Positions 1 to 7,246 of a stretch of 7,246 bases of DNA are shown piece by piece (position 1 is the first letter of the stretch; each line of letters opens with the position of its first letter). The position numbers and the translations under genes were made by a program. The stretch lies in contig JAKAJA010000089.1 of NCBI GenBank assembly GCA_021814085.1, forward strand, positions 1 through 7,246, read 5' to 3'. This DNA is from Acidobacteriota bacterium. GTDB lineage: Bacteria > Acidobacteriota > UBA4820 > DSQY01. The notes beneath the pieces are model-generated. The model was given only the letters and a program-made list of their open reading frames with translations, searched no databases and was not told the DNA's origin.

Positions 1-208
1 CCTCACCAACGGGATGGAAGTGACGACCTACATTCCTGGCGAAGGCCACAACCTGCAGGAGCACTCGGTGGTGCTCATCCGGGGCGGCCGTATCAAGGAT
101 TTGCCAGGCGTTCGCTACCACATCATCCGGGGGAAGCTCGACACGACCGGCGTCGAAGCGCGGCGCCAGGCCCGTTCGAAGTATGGAGCCAAGCGACCGA
201 AGTCATAG
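1..208 (+). CDS. rpsL: 30S ribosomal protein S12, C-terminal part (5' end outside window)
   Basis: S12 sits at the decoding centre of the small subunit and monitors codon-anticodon pairing. The reading frame enters from the left edge (first full codon at base 2, LTNG) and ends at TAG 206-208, so 68 residues are visible; the family is about 124 residues long, so roughly the first 56 are missing. The visible part carries the hallmark PGEGHNLQEHSVVLIRGG stretch, then the KDLPGVRYH loop and the basic tail ending SKYGAKRPKS. In the KDLPG loop the Lys and Pro that mutate in streptomycin-resistant strains are wild type, and the Asp methylthiolated by RimO in E. coli is present. A Met follows LTNG where most family members have Phe, Tyr or Ile. 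The ATG at 14 is this internal Met, not the start. First gene of the str cluster, 66 bases upstream of rpsG. Identity is certain. Confidence 0.98.
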   Translation, partial: LTNGMEVTTYIPGEGHNLQEHSVVLIRGGRIKDLPGVRYHIIRGKLDTTGVEARRQARSKYGAKRPKS

Positions 209-225
209 GTGCCGAGTCACCCAAG

Positions 226-238
226 GGCCCGCAGGGCC
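226..238 (+). promoter_or_regulatory. Small GC hairpin in the rpsL-rpsG gap
   Basis: A perfect 5-bp stem GGCCC/GGGCC with a 3-base loop (GCA) lies in the 66-base gap between the S12 stop and the S7 start. No T-run follows it, so it does not look like an intrinsic terminator. In E. coli the rpsL-rpsG intercistronic RNA is the binding site through which S7 represses its own operon; an equivalent role here is inference from position only. Confidence 0.35.
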
Positions 239-241
239 GTC

Positions 242-267
242 GCTCTTTGAAAAAGAGGGTAAGGAGC
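242..267 (+). promoter_or_regulatory. Candidate switch hairpins over the rpsG ribosome binding site
   Basis: Two mutually exclusive stems share the same left arm. CTCTTT (243-248) pairs perfectly with AAAGAG (252-257) around a 3-base loop. Alternatively GCTCTTT (242-248) pairs over seven positions, one of them G-U, with AAGGAGC (261-267), which contains the Shine-Dalgarno sequence AAGGAG (261-266) of rpsG. The first fold leaves the ribosome site open and the second hides it. S7 autoregulation at this gap is established in E. coli; that this structure serves it here is inference. Confidence 0.4.
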
Positions 268-274
268 ACAGGGT

Positions 275-745
275 ATGCCGAGGAAAGCCGTCGTTCGAAA
301 AAGAGAAGTCGCGCCGGACCCCGTTTACGGATCCGTCCTGGTCACCAAGTTCATTGCCAAGATCATGTACCAGGGCAAGAAATCCGTGGCGGAGTCCATT
401 TTTTATGGGGCCATGGACATCATGAAAGAGAAGAGCGGGGACGATCCCCTCAAGCTCTTCCAAAAGGCCCTGGACAACGTGAAGCCGGTCCTCGAGGTCA
501 AGTCCCGGCGCGTCGGCGGAGCCACCTACCAGGTCCCCGTGGAGGTCCGCCCCGAGCGCCGCCTGTCCCTGGCGATCCGGTGGATCATCGACTACTCCCG
601 CGAGCGCGGCGAGAAGAGCATGCGGGGGAACCTCGCCGCGGAGCTTCTGGACGCCGCCAACAACCGCGGGTCGTCCATCAAGAAGCGCGAAGACACACAC
701 AAGATGGCCGAGGCCAACAAAGCCTTCGCCCACTACCGCTGGTAA
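275..745 (+). CDS. rpsG: 30S ribosomal protein S7
   Basis: S7 is the primary assembly protein of the 30S head; it binds the 3' major domain of 16S rRNA and contacts the E-site tRNA. The 156-residue product has the usual length of the short form that ends in HYRW. Visible hallmarks are the MPRK start, the YQGKKSVAESIFYGAMDI helix around residues 32-49, GGATYQVPVEVRPERR at 81-96 (the beta-hairpin arm region), and KKREDTHKMAEANKAFAHYRW at the C-terminus (key residues: KKRED 136-140, ending W156). The ATG at 275 is supported by AAGGAG at 261-266, 8 bases upstream, and by the family N-terminus. Ends in TAA. In E. coli S7 represses its own operon by binding the rpsL-rpsG gap, and possible hairpins are seen there in this window. 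Canonical throughout. Confidence 0.99.
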   Translation: MPRKAVVRKREVAPDPVYGSVLVTKFIAKIMYQGKKSVAESIFYGAMDIMKEKSGDDPLKLFQKALDNVKPVLEVKSRRVGGATYQVPVEVRPERRLSLAIRWIIDYSRERGEKSMRGNLAAELLDAANNRGSSIKKREDTHKMAEANKAFAHYRW

Positions 746-763
746 GCCAGGGAAGGACGCCCA

Positions 764-2845
764 GTGCCCCGTACCGTCCCGTACGATAAACAGCGCAATA
801 TCGGCATCATGGCCCACATCGATGCCGGTAAGACGACCACGACGGAGAGGATTCTCTTCTACACGGGCGTCAACTACAAGATGGGCGAGGTCCACGATGG
901 CACGGCCACCATGGACTGGATGGTCCAGGAGCAGGAGCGCGGCATCACCATCACCTCCGCCGCCACCACCTGCTTCTGGAGGGACTACCGCATCAACATC
1001 ATCGACACCCCCGGTCACGTCGACTTCACCGCCGAGGTGGAGCGGTCCCTCCGCGTGCTGGACGGCGCGGTGGGCGTGTTCTGCGCCGTGGGCGGCGTGG
1101 AGCCCCAGTCCGAGACGGTCTGGCGCCAGGCCGACAAGTACCGCGTGCCCCGCATCGCCTTCGTGAACAAGATGGACCGCCAGGGCGCCGACTTCGGCCG
1201 CGTCCTGAAGATGATGGAGGACCGCCTCCACGCCCGCCCGGTGGCGCTGCACTGGCCCCTGGGGCAGGAAGAGGCCTTCGAGGGCGTCATCGACCTCCTC
1301 GAGAACAAGGCAGTCCGTTGGCTCGACGAGACCATCGGGGCCAAGTTCGCCATCGAGGACATCCCGGCCGAGTACGCGGAAAAGGCCGCCGAGATGCGCG
1401 ACAAGCTCCTCGAGATGGCCTGCGAGGAAGACGACGAGCTCATGCAGGCCTACCTCGACGGCAAGGACCTCGACATGGCAGCGGTAAAGGCCGCCCTACG
1501 CAAGGGCACCATCGCCATGCACTTCACGCCGGTGCTCTGCGGCTCCGCCTTCAAGAACAAGGGGGTCCAGCCGCTCCTCGACGCCGCGGTGGACTACCTC
1601 CCCTCTCCCCTGGACGTACCGCCCATCAAGGGCCTGAACCCCGAAACCGACGAGCCCGAGGAGCGGAAGCAGGACGATGAGGATCCCTTCGCCGCCCTGG
1701 TCTTCAAGATCATGACCGACCCCTTCGTGGGTCAGCTGGCCTTCGTCAGGGTCTATTCGGGAACCCTTCAGGCGGGCTCCTACGTCTGGAACGTGGTCAA
1801 GCGCCGGCAGGAGCGCGTGGGCCGCCTTCTCAAGATGCACGCCAACCAGCGCGAGGAGATCGACGAGGTCCGCTCCGGCGACATCGCCGCCATAGTGGGC
1901 CTGAAGGACGTGACCACCGGCCAGACCCTCGCCGAGAAGGACCACCCCATCGTCCTCGAGTCCATGGATTTTCCGGCCCCGGTCATCTCCGTGGCCATCG
2001 AGCCCAAGACAAAGGCCGACCAGGAGAAGCTCTCCGCCTCCCTCATGAAGCTGACGAAGGAAGATCCGACCTTCCGCCTGCGCGTGGACGAGGAGACGGG
2101 CCAGACCCTGATCTCTGGAATGGGCGAGCTGCACCTCGAGATCATCGTGGATCGCCTCACCCGCGAGTTCGGCGTGCAGGCGAGCGTGGGCAAGCCCCAG
2201 GTGGCCTACCGCGAGACCATCACCAAAGAGGCCCAGGCCGAAGGCAAGTACATCAAGCAGACGGGCGGCCACGGCCAGTACGGCCACGTCAAGATCCGGG
2301 TGGCGCCGCTGGGCGAGGGCGACAACATCGTCTTCGAGAACGACATCACCGGGGGTGTCATCCCCCGCGAGTTCATCGGGCCGGTGGAGAAGGGCATCCG
2401 CGAGGCGGCCGAGCTGGGCGTCCTCGCCGGGTTCCCCATGAAGGACGTGAAGGTCTCTCTCTACGACGGGTCCTTCCACGAGGTGGACTCGTCCGAGATG
2501 GCCTTCAAGATCGCCGGCTCCATGGCCTTCAAGGAGGCCACGGCCAAGGCTGGTCCCGCCCTCCTCGAACCCGTGATGAAGGTGGAAGTGACGGTCCCCG
2601 AAAACTACATGGGTGACGTCATGGGCGACATCAACTCGCGCCGGGGCAAAATCCACGGCATGGAGTCCCACGCCAACCTCCAGGTCATCACCGCCATGGT
2701 CCCCCTCTCCGAGATGTTCGGGTATGCCACGTCCCTCCGCTCCCTCACGCAGGGGCGGGGCAACTACGTCATGCAGTTCGATCGGTACGAAACGGTTCCA
2801 AAGTCAGTGTCGGAAGAGATCGTCGCCCGCGTTCAGGGCCGTTAG
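764..2845 (+). CDS. fusA: Elongation factor G (translocase GTPase)
   Basis: EF-G uses GTP to drive movement of tRNAs and mRNA through the ribosome after peptide transfer, and with RRF splits ribosomes for recycling. The product is 693 residues, normal for EF-G (about 690-704). G domain: P-loop AHIDAGKT at 17-24, switch I ending QERGITI at 57-63, DTPGH at 81-85, NKMD at 135-138, GSAF at 260-263. Domain II starts near FAALVFKIMTDP (309-320), domain III near PVISVAIEPKTKADQEK, domain IV near GKYIKQTGGHGQYGHV (494-509). The domain IV tip FHEVDSSE has His572, which aligns with the translocation-critical His of other EF-Gs. Domain V begins LEPVMKVEVTVPE (from 601). The start is GTG at 764, supported by GGAAGGA at 751-757, 6 bases upstream, and by the family MPRTVP opening. 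It is the only full gene here with a non-ATG start. Stops at TAG, 15 bases before tuf. Confidence 0.99.
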   Translation: MPRTVPYDKQRNIGIMAHIDAGKTTTTERILFYTGVNYKMGEVHDGTATMDWMVQEQERGITITSAATTCFWRDYRINIIDTPGHVDFTAEVERSLRVLDGAVGVFCAVGGVEPQSETVWRQADKYRVPRIAFVNKMDRQGADFGRVLKMMEDRLHARPVALHWPLGQEEAFEGVIDLLENKAVRWLDETIGAKFAIEDIPAEYAEKAAEMRDKLLEMACEEDDELMQAYLDGKDLDMAAVKAALRKGTIAMHFTPVLCGSAFKNKGVQPLLDAAVDYLPSPLDVPPIKGLNPETDEPEERKQDDEDPFAALVFKIMTDPFVGQLAFVRVYSGTLQAGSYVWNVVKRRQERVGRLLKMHANQREEIDEVRSGDIAAIVGLKDVTTGQTLAEKDHPIVLESMDFPAPVISVAIEPKTKADQEKLSASLMKLTKEDPTFRLRVDEETGQTLISGMGELHLEIIVDRLTREFGVQASVGKPQVAYRETITKEAQAEGKYIKQTGGHGQYGHVKIRVAPLGEGDNIVFENDITGGVIPREFIGPVEKGIREAAELGVLAGFPMKDVKVSLYDGSFHEVDSSEMAFKIAGSMAFKEATAKAGPALLEPVMKVEVTVPENYMGDVMGDINSRRGKIHGMESHANLQVITAMVPLSEMFGYATSLRSLTQGRGNYVMQFDRYETVPKSVSEEIVARVQGR

Positions 2846-2847
2846 TC

Positions 2848-2854
2848 AAGGAGG
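2848..2854 (+). promoter_or_regulatory. Near-perfect Shine-Dalgarno site for tuf
   Basis: AAGGAGG matches seven bases of the anti-Shine-Dalgarno tail of 16S rRNA and lies 6 bases before the tuf ATG. It is the strongest ribosome binding site in the window, which fits the need for EF-Tu in large excess over the neighbouring products. Confidence 0.85.
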
Positions 2855-2860
2855 CTGAGG

Positions 2861-4065
<1,205 letters not shown>

Positions 4066-4069
<4 letters not shown>

Positions 4070-4075
4070 GAACTC
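4066..4075 (+). repeat. Direct repeat, copy 1, at tuf stop / rpsJ start
   Basis: GTAGGAACTC spans the tuf TAG stop and runs up to the rpsJ ATG at 4076. An identical 10-base copy lies at 4390-4399 across the rpsJ stop. The AGGA inside it, together with GGAG at 4063-4066 in the last codons of tuf, probably serves as the rpsJ ribosome binding site. Confidence 0.6.
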
Positions 4076-4393
4076 ATGCTGAACGAGAAGATCCGCATAC
4101 GCCTTTTGGCCTACGACTACTGGATCTTGGACCGCTCCACGAAGGAAATCGTGGAGACGGCCAAGAGGACCGGCGCGAGGGTCAAGGGGCCGATTCCCCT
4201 GCCCACCGAGAGGCAGATCTGGACGGTGAACCGCTCCCCCCACGTGGACAAGAAGTCGCGGGAGCAGTTCGAGATGCGCACCCACAAACGCCTGCTGGAC
4301 ATCTACGATCCCACGCCGCAGACGGTGGACGCGCTCATGAAACTGAACCTTCCACCCGGTGTGGACGTGGAGATCAAGGCCTTCACGAAGTAG
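4076..4393 (+). CDS. rpsJ: 30S ribosomal protein S10 (NusE)
   Basis: S10 is a late-binding protein of the 30S head and, as NusE, also joins NusB and NusG in transcription antitermination and transcription-translation coupling. The 105-residue product is close to the family length (about 102-105). Hallmarks: KIRIRL at 5-10, EIVETAKRTGA at 24-34, GPIPLPT at 38-44, NRSPHVDKKSREQFEMRTHKRLLDI at 52-76 (key: SPHVDKK, THKRL), and the C-terminal TVDALMKLNLPPGVDVEIK. Val57, at the position altered in some tigecycline-resistant bacteria, is wild type. The N-terminal helix start reads LLAYDYWILD, where many S10 proteins have KAFDHRLLD; Leu11, Tyr15 and Trp16 are unusual choices. The ATG begins 6 bases after tuf with no terminator between, so it is probably cotranscribed with the str genes. 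In E. coli rpsJ heads a separate operon. Ends in TAG. Confidence 0.98.
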   Translation: MLNEKIRIRLLAYDYWILDRSTKEIVETAKRTGARVKGPIPLPTERQIWTVNRSPHVDKKSREQFEMRTHKRLLDIYDPTPQTVDALMKLNLPPGVDVEIKAFTK

Positions 4394-4399
4394 GAACTC
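4390..4399 (+). repeat. Direct repeat, copy 2, at rpsJ stop
   Basis: A second exact GTAGGAACTC covers the rpsJ TAG stop and is followed by G and an ATG at 4401. It reproduces the stop/ribosome-site/start layout seen at the front of rpsJ, but the ATG here opens a frame that is not rplC. See the finding on this gap. Confidence 0.6.
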
Positions 4400-4482
4400 G
4401 ATGGGCCGGGCTGGCAAGCGCGCCGGTCCGGAGAACCCCGGGCATGTCGCCGGCGGGCGACCGCTACCCGATGGAGATGCGC
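4394..4482 (+). other. 89-base gap between rpsJ and rplC
   Basis: This is the longest stretch without an assigned gene. It holds the end of the second GTAGGAACTC repeat, an ATG at 4401 opening a frame that overlaps rplC out of phase, the GTCGCC/GGCGAC hairpin, and the rplC ribosome site GGAG (4473-4476). I see no promoter-like boxes and no intrinsic terminator. Elsewhere in this cluster the gaps are mostly 1-18 bases. Confidence 0.5.
4446..4461 (+). promoter_or_regulatory. Hairpin in the rpsJ-rplC gap
   Basis: GTCGCC (4446-4451) and GGCGAC (4456-4461) form a perfect 6-bp stem with a 4-base GGCG loop, 21 bases upstream of the chosen rplC start. No T-run follows, so it is not a typical intrinsic terminator. 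It could tune rplC translation or mRNA processing; that is inference. It is also GC-rich enough to arise by chance. Confidence 0.35.
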
Positions 4483-5106
4483 ATGAAGATCGGAATACTG
4501 GGACGCAAAGTGGGCATGACGCAGATCTTCGACGAGACCCGCGCGGTTATACCCGTGACGGTCATCGCCGCGGGCCCCTGCGTGGTGCTCCAGAAGAAGA
4601 CGCCAGAGACCGACGGCTACCACGCCATCCAGATCGGACTGGTGGAGAAGCTCGGCCGTCACGCCGTGACCAAGCCCCTGGCGGGCCACGTGAAGAAGGC
4701 CGGGGCGGCCTCCGTCAAACAGATCAGGGAGCTGCGCGGGGAATTCCCCGAGCTCGGAACGGGCGCCTCGATCACCCTCGAACTGTTCAAGGAGATCCAG
4801 TCCGTTGACGTGGTGGGCACCAGCAAGGGCAAGGGCTTCCAGGGCGTCGTGAGGCGCCACCACTTCAAGGGCGGGCGCGCCACCCACGGCTCCATGTTCC
4901 ACCGGGCCCCGGGCTCCATCGGCTCCTCCTCCTATCCGTCCCGTGTCTTCAAGGGGATGAAGATGGGCGGCCAGATGGGCAACGGCCGGGTAACGGTGAA
5001 GAACCTCAAGGTCGTCCAGGTGGACGCGGCGAACGGTGTCATTCTCATCCGCGGCGCCGTCCCCGGCCCCAAGGGCGGCCTCCTCTTGATCCACGGCATC
5101 AGGTAA
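4483..5106 (+). CDS. rplC: 50S ribosomal protein L3
   Basis: L3 starts assembly of the 50S subunit at the 3' end of 23S rRNA and sends a long loop towards the peptidyl transferase centre. I chose ATG 4483, giving 207 residues beginning MKIGILGRKVGMTQIF, as in the family; GGAG at 4473-4476 lies 6 bases upstream. Upstream in-frame ATGs at 4444, 4471 and 4477 would add up to 13 residues (MSPAGDRYPMEMR) that do not resemble L3. Hallmarks: TVIAAGPCVVLQKKT at 26-40, VDVVGTSKGKGFQGVVRRHHF at 108-128 (core GTSKGKGFQG), the THGSMFHRAPGSIG loop at 134-147, KGMKMGGQMGN at 157-167, and GAVPGPKGG near the C-terminus. The Gln that PrmB methylates in E. coli L3 (after PGSIG) is Ser148 here. It stands 89 bases after rpsJ, the largest gap in the window. 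Ends in TAA, 10 bases before rplD. Confidence 0.97.
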   Translation: MKIGILGRKVGMTQIFDETRAVIPVTVIAAGPCVVLQKKTPETDGYHAIQIGLVEKLGRHAVTKPLAGHVKKAGAASVKQIRELRGEFPELGTGASITLELFKEIQSVDVVGTSKGKGFQGVVRRHHFKGGRATHGSMFHRAPGSIGSSSYPSRVFKGMKMGGQMGNGRVTVKNLKVVQVDAANGVILIRGAVPGPKGGLLLIHGIR

Positions 5107-5116
5107 GGGGCGCGAC

Positions 5117-5746
5117 ATGGCACAGATCACAGTCATCAATTCGTCGCTCGAAACGCAGCGTGAAATCCAGGTCCCGGAGGAGATCTTCGGGGTTCCGTAC
5201 CGCCAGGACATCATCCATGAGGCGGTCCTTTGCTACGCCGCGAACCAGCGCCTGGGCACGCACTCCACCAAGCGCCGTGACGAGGTCTCCGGCTCCGGCA
5301 AGAAGCTGTGGAAGCAGAAGCACACCGGCCGCGCCCGCATGGGCGAGGTCCGGTCGCCCCTCTGGTACCACGGCGGCATCGTCTTCGGGCCCAAGCCGCG
5401 CGACTACTCGTACGCCATCCCGCGCAAGGTCCGCCGGAACGCCATGCGCTCCCTCCTGGCCGAGCGCCTCCGGCGCGGAGCCCTTAAGGTCATCGACGGC
5501 CTCACCATCGAGGGTGCCAAGACCAAGGCCTTCGCGACCAAGTTCGCCCCCTTCGTGGAGGCCCACAAGACGGTCCTCTTCGTGGACGAGCGGGTCGCGC
5601 CCGAGGTCATCCGGGCCAGCCGCAACGTCCCGGGCGTAAAGACCACGGGCCTGGATGAAATCAACGTCTACGACCTCGCCAGGTACGAGATGGTCGTCTT
5701 TACCGAGAGAGCGCTGCTCAAGCTCGCGGAGGTTCTCAAGCCATGA
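5117..5746 (+). CDS. rplD: 50S ribosomal protein L4
   Basis: L4 binds domain I of 23S rRNA and its long loop, with that of L22, lines the narrow part of the peptide exit tunnel. In E. coli it also represses the S10 operon by binding the operon leader; no leader of that kind can be recognised here because the genes run on from tuf. The product is 209 residues, close to the family length. The tunnel loop reads HSTKRRDEVSGSGKKLWKQKHTGRARMG at about 49-76 (core SGSGKKLWKQKHTGRAR), followed by SPLWYHGGIVFGPKPRDYS. Lys68 aligns with E. coli Lys63, a macrolide-resistance position, and is wild type; the next residue is His69 where E. coli has Gly64. The RKVRRNAMRSLLAERL helix and the C-terminal DEINVYDLARYEMVVFTERAL are typical. 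ATG 5117 has AAGGGG at 5105-5110, 6 bases upstream. Its TGA stop overlaps the rplW ATG. Confidence 0.98.
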   Translation: MAQITVINSSLETQREIQVPEEIFGVPYRQDIIHEAVLCYAANQRLGTHSTKRRDEVSGSGKKLWKQKHTGRARMGEVRSPLWYHGGIVFGPKPRDYSYAIPRKVRRNAMRSLLAERLRRGALKVIDGLTIEGAKTKAFATKFAPFVEAHKTVLFVDERVAPEVIRASRNVPGVKTTGLDEINVYDLARYEMVVFTERALLKLAEVLKP

Positions 5747-6036
5747 GAGACCCATACACCATCATCATCCGGCCCCTCCTGACCGAGAAGAATCTCATCG
5801 CGAAGGATCGCAGCAACACGCTGGCCTTCCAGGTCGACAAGCGGGCCAACAAGATCGAGATCGCCTACGCGGTGGAGAAGATCTTCAGCACCAAGGTGGA
5901 AGACGTCCGCATAGCGAACGTGCTGGGGAAAACCAAACGGGTGGGCCGTTCCGAGGGCAAGCGCCCCGACTGGAAGAAGGCCTACGTGAAACTGGCCAAG
6001 GGCGCCAAGCCCATCGAGTACTTCGAGGGAGTGTAG
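5743..6036 (+). CDS. rplW: 50S ribosomal protein L23
   Basis: L23 sits at the exit of the peptide tunnel and is the docking site for trigger factor and SRP. The 97-residue product has the family layout: IIRPLLTEKN at 8-17, NTLAFQVDKRANKIEIAYAVEKIF at 25-48 (core DKRANKIEI), VEDVRIANVLGK in the middle, and KRPDWKKAYVKL at 73-84. Glu15 in LLTEK aligns with E. coli Glu18, the trigger-factor contact. ATG 5743 overlaps the rplD stop as ATGA, which points to translational coupling; GGAGG at 5728-5732 inside the end of rplD is 10 bases upstream. Ends in TAG, 9 bases before rplB. Canonical. Confidence 0.98.
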   Translation: MRDPYTIIIRPLLTEKNLIAKDRSNTLAFQVDKRANKIEIAYAVEKIFSTKVEDVRIANVLGKTKRVGRSEGKRPDWKKAYVKLAKGAKPIEYFEGV

Positions 6037-6045
6037 GGTACAGCC

Positions 6046-6867
<822 letters not shown>

Positions 6868-6868
6868 G

Positions 6869-7153
6869 ATGACCCGGTCGTTGAAGAAGGGCCCGTTCGT
6901 GGACAAGCACCTCGAGAAGAAGGTGGACGACATGAACGAAGCGGGCAAGAAGGCCGTCATCAAGACCTGGAGCCGGCGCTCCATGGTCGTCCCCTCCATG
7001 CTCAACCACACCATCGCCGTCCACAACGGGAAAAAGTTCGTCCCGGTGTACGTGACGGAAAACATGATCGGCCATCGGCTCGGCGAGTTTGCCCCCACAC
7101 GCACCTTCAGGGGTCACTCCGGCGAGAAGAAAAAGGCCGAGGTCAAGAAGTAA
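6869..7153 (+). CDS. rpsS: 30S ribosomal protein S19
   Basis: S19 binds 16S rRNA in the 30S head with S13 and contacts the A-site region and the intersubunit bridge. The 94-residue product has the MTRSLKKGPFVDKHLEKKV start, KTWSRRS at 32-38, AVHNGKKFVPVYVTENMIGHRLGEFAPTRTFRGH at 50-83 (core GHRLGEFAPTRTF) and a lysine-rich tail (GEKKKAEVKK) typical of S19. ATG 6869 is one base after the rplB TAG, so translation is probably coupled; GAGGAG at 6855-6860 inside rplB is 8 bases upstream. Ends in TAA, 10 bases before rplV. Confidence 0.99.
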   Translation: MTRSLKKGPFVDKHLEKKVDDMNEAGKKAVIKTWSRRSMVVPSMLNHTIAVHNGKKFVPVYVTENMIGHRLGEFAPTRTFRGHSGEKKKAEVKK

Positions 7154-7163
7154 GGTGGAGACC

Positions 7164-7246
7164 ATGCTGGTGAAAGCGAGCGCGACATACGTAGACGCCT
7201 CCCCCCAGAAGACCCGCCTCGTGGTGGACACGATCCGAGGTCGTTC
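7164..7246 (+). CDS. rplV: 50S ribosomal protein L22, N-terminal part (3' end outside window)
   Basis: L22 touches all domains of 23S rRNA and, with L4, forms the constriction of the exit tunnel. Only the first 27 codons are present before the window ends. They read MLVKASATYVDASPQKTRLVVDTIRGR, which matches the family pattern (A-x-Y-V-x-x-SPxKxRLVVDxIRG). ATG 7164 is preceded by AAGGTGGAG at 7152-7160. Position after rpsS fits the usual S10 operon order (L3-L4-L23-L2-S19-L22). The tunnel hairpin of L22 lies beyond the window and cannot be judged. Confidence 0.93.
   Translation, partial: MLVKASATYVDASPQKTRLVVDTIRGR

Noticed and set aside
226..257. Intrinsic terminator between rpsL and rpsG
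   Set aside because: The stems are short and not followed by a run of T; the str genes downstream are normally cotranscribed.
183..425. Small + strand frame across the rpsL end and rpsG start
   Set aside because: Out-of-phase shadow with no ribosome site of its own and no family resemblance.
203..1252. 349-codon - strand open frame over rpsG and the start of fusA
   Set aside because: Same shadow pattern; no family resemblance and no sign of independent coding.
1496..2671. 391-codon - strand open frame within fusA
   Set aside because: Entirely antisense to the conserved EF-G domains; His/Leu/Gly-rich translation with no motif.
4444..4482. Longer L3 start at ATG 4444
   Set aside because: The extra 13 residues do not match the L3 N-terminus, no good ribosome site precedes 4444, and ATG 4483 has GGAG at proper spacing and the family start MKIGILGRKVGMT.
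4401..4808. Frame starting MGRAGKRAGPE that overlaps rplC out of phase
   Set aside because: Not called as a gene: its Arg/Gly/Asp/Pro-rich translation is that of a shifted frame of rplC and it shares most of its length with L3. Its start context is reported as a finding only.

Overview
The window is a stretch of the bacterial ribosomal-protein and translation-factor super-operon. All genes are on the + strand and nearly abut. The order is rpsL (3' end only), rpsG, fusA, tuf, rpsJ, rplC, rplD, rplW, rplB, rpsS, rplV (5' end only). The classical str operon (rpsL-rpsG-fusA-tuf) runs straight into the S10 operon (rpsJ onward) with a 6-base gap, and I see no terminator or promoter between them.

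The organism is a GC-rich bacterium; third codon positions are mostly G or C. The proteins are bacterial, not archaeal or eukaryotic. The phylum cannot be fixed from sequence alone. Some features (a SMFHRxPGSIG-type L3 loop, QKHTGRAR in L4, a non-standard switch I in EF-Tu) fit an Acidobacteriota-like or other deep-branching lineage better than Proteobacteria, Firmicutes or Actinobacteria, but this rests on memory of family sequences and is only a lead.

Layout: 1-745 encodes small-subunit proteins S12 and S7, separated by a 66-base gap with potential mutually exclusive hairpins. 764-4069 encodes the two GTPases of elongation, EF-G and EF-Tu. 4076-4393 is S10/NusE. An 89-base gap follows, the largest in the window, with a small hairpin and a second copy of the rpsJ start context. 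From 4483, L3, L4, L23, L2, S19 and L22 follow with 4-base overlaps or gaps of 1-10 bases. Together the genes supply ribosomal proteins of both subunits plus the factors that deliver aminoacyl-tRNA and drive translocation.

This is a core housekeeping region and I found no new multi-gene system in it. The points most worth a second look are: an altered, longer switch I in EF-Tu in which the near-universal RGITI motif is replaced; a candidate hairpin switch over the rpsG ribosome binding site; a preference for TAG stops (6 of 10) in highly expressed genes; the unusual rpsJ-rplC gap; and residue changes in L3 and L4 at well-studied functional sites. All long reverse-strand ORFs look like shadows of GC-rich coding sequence.
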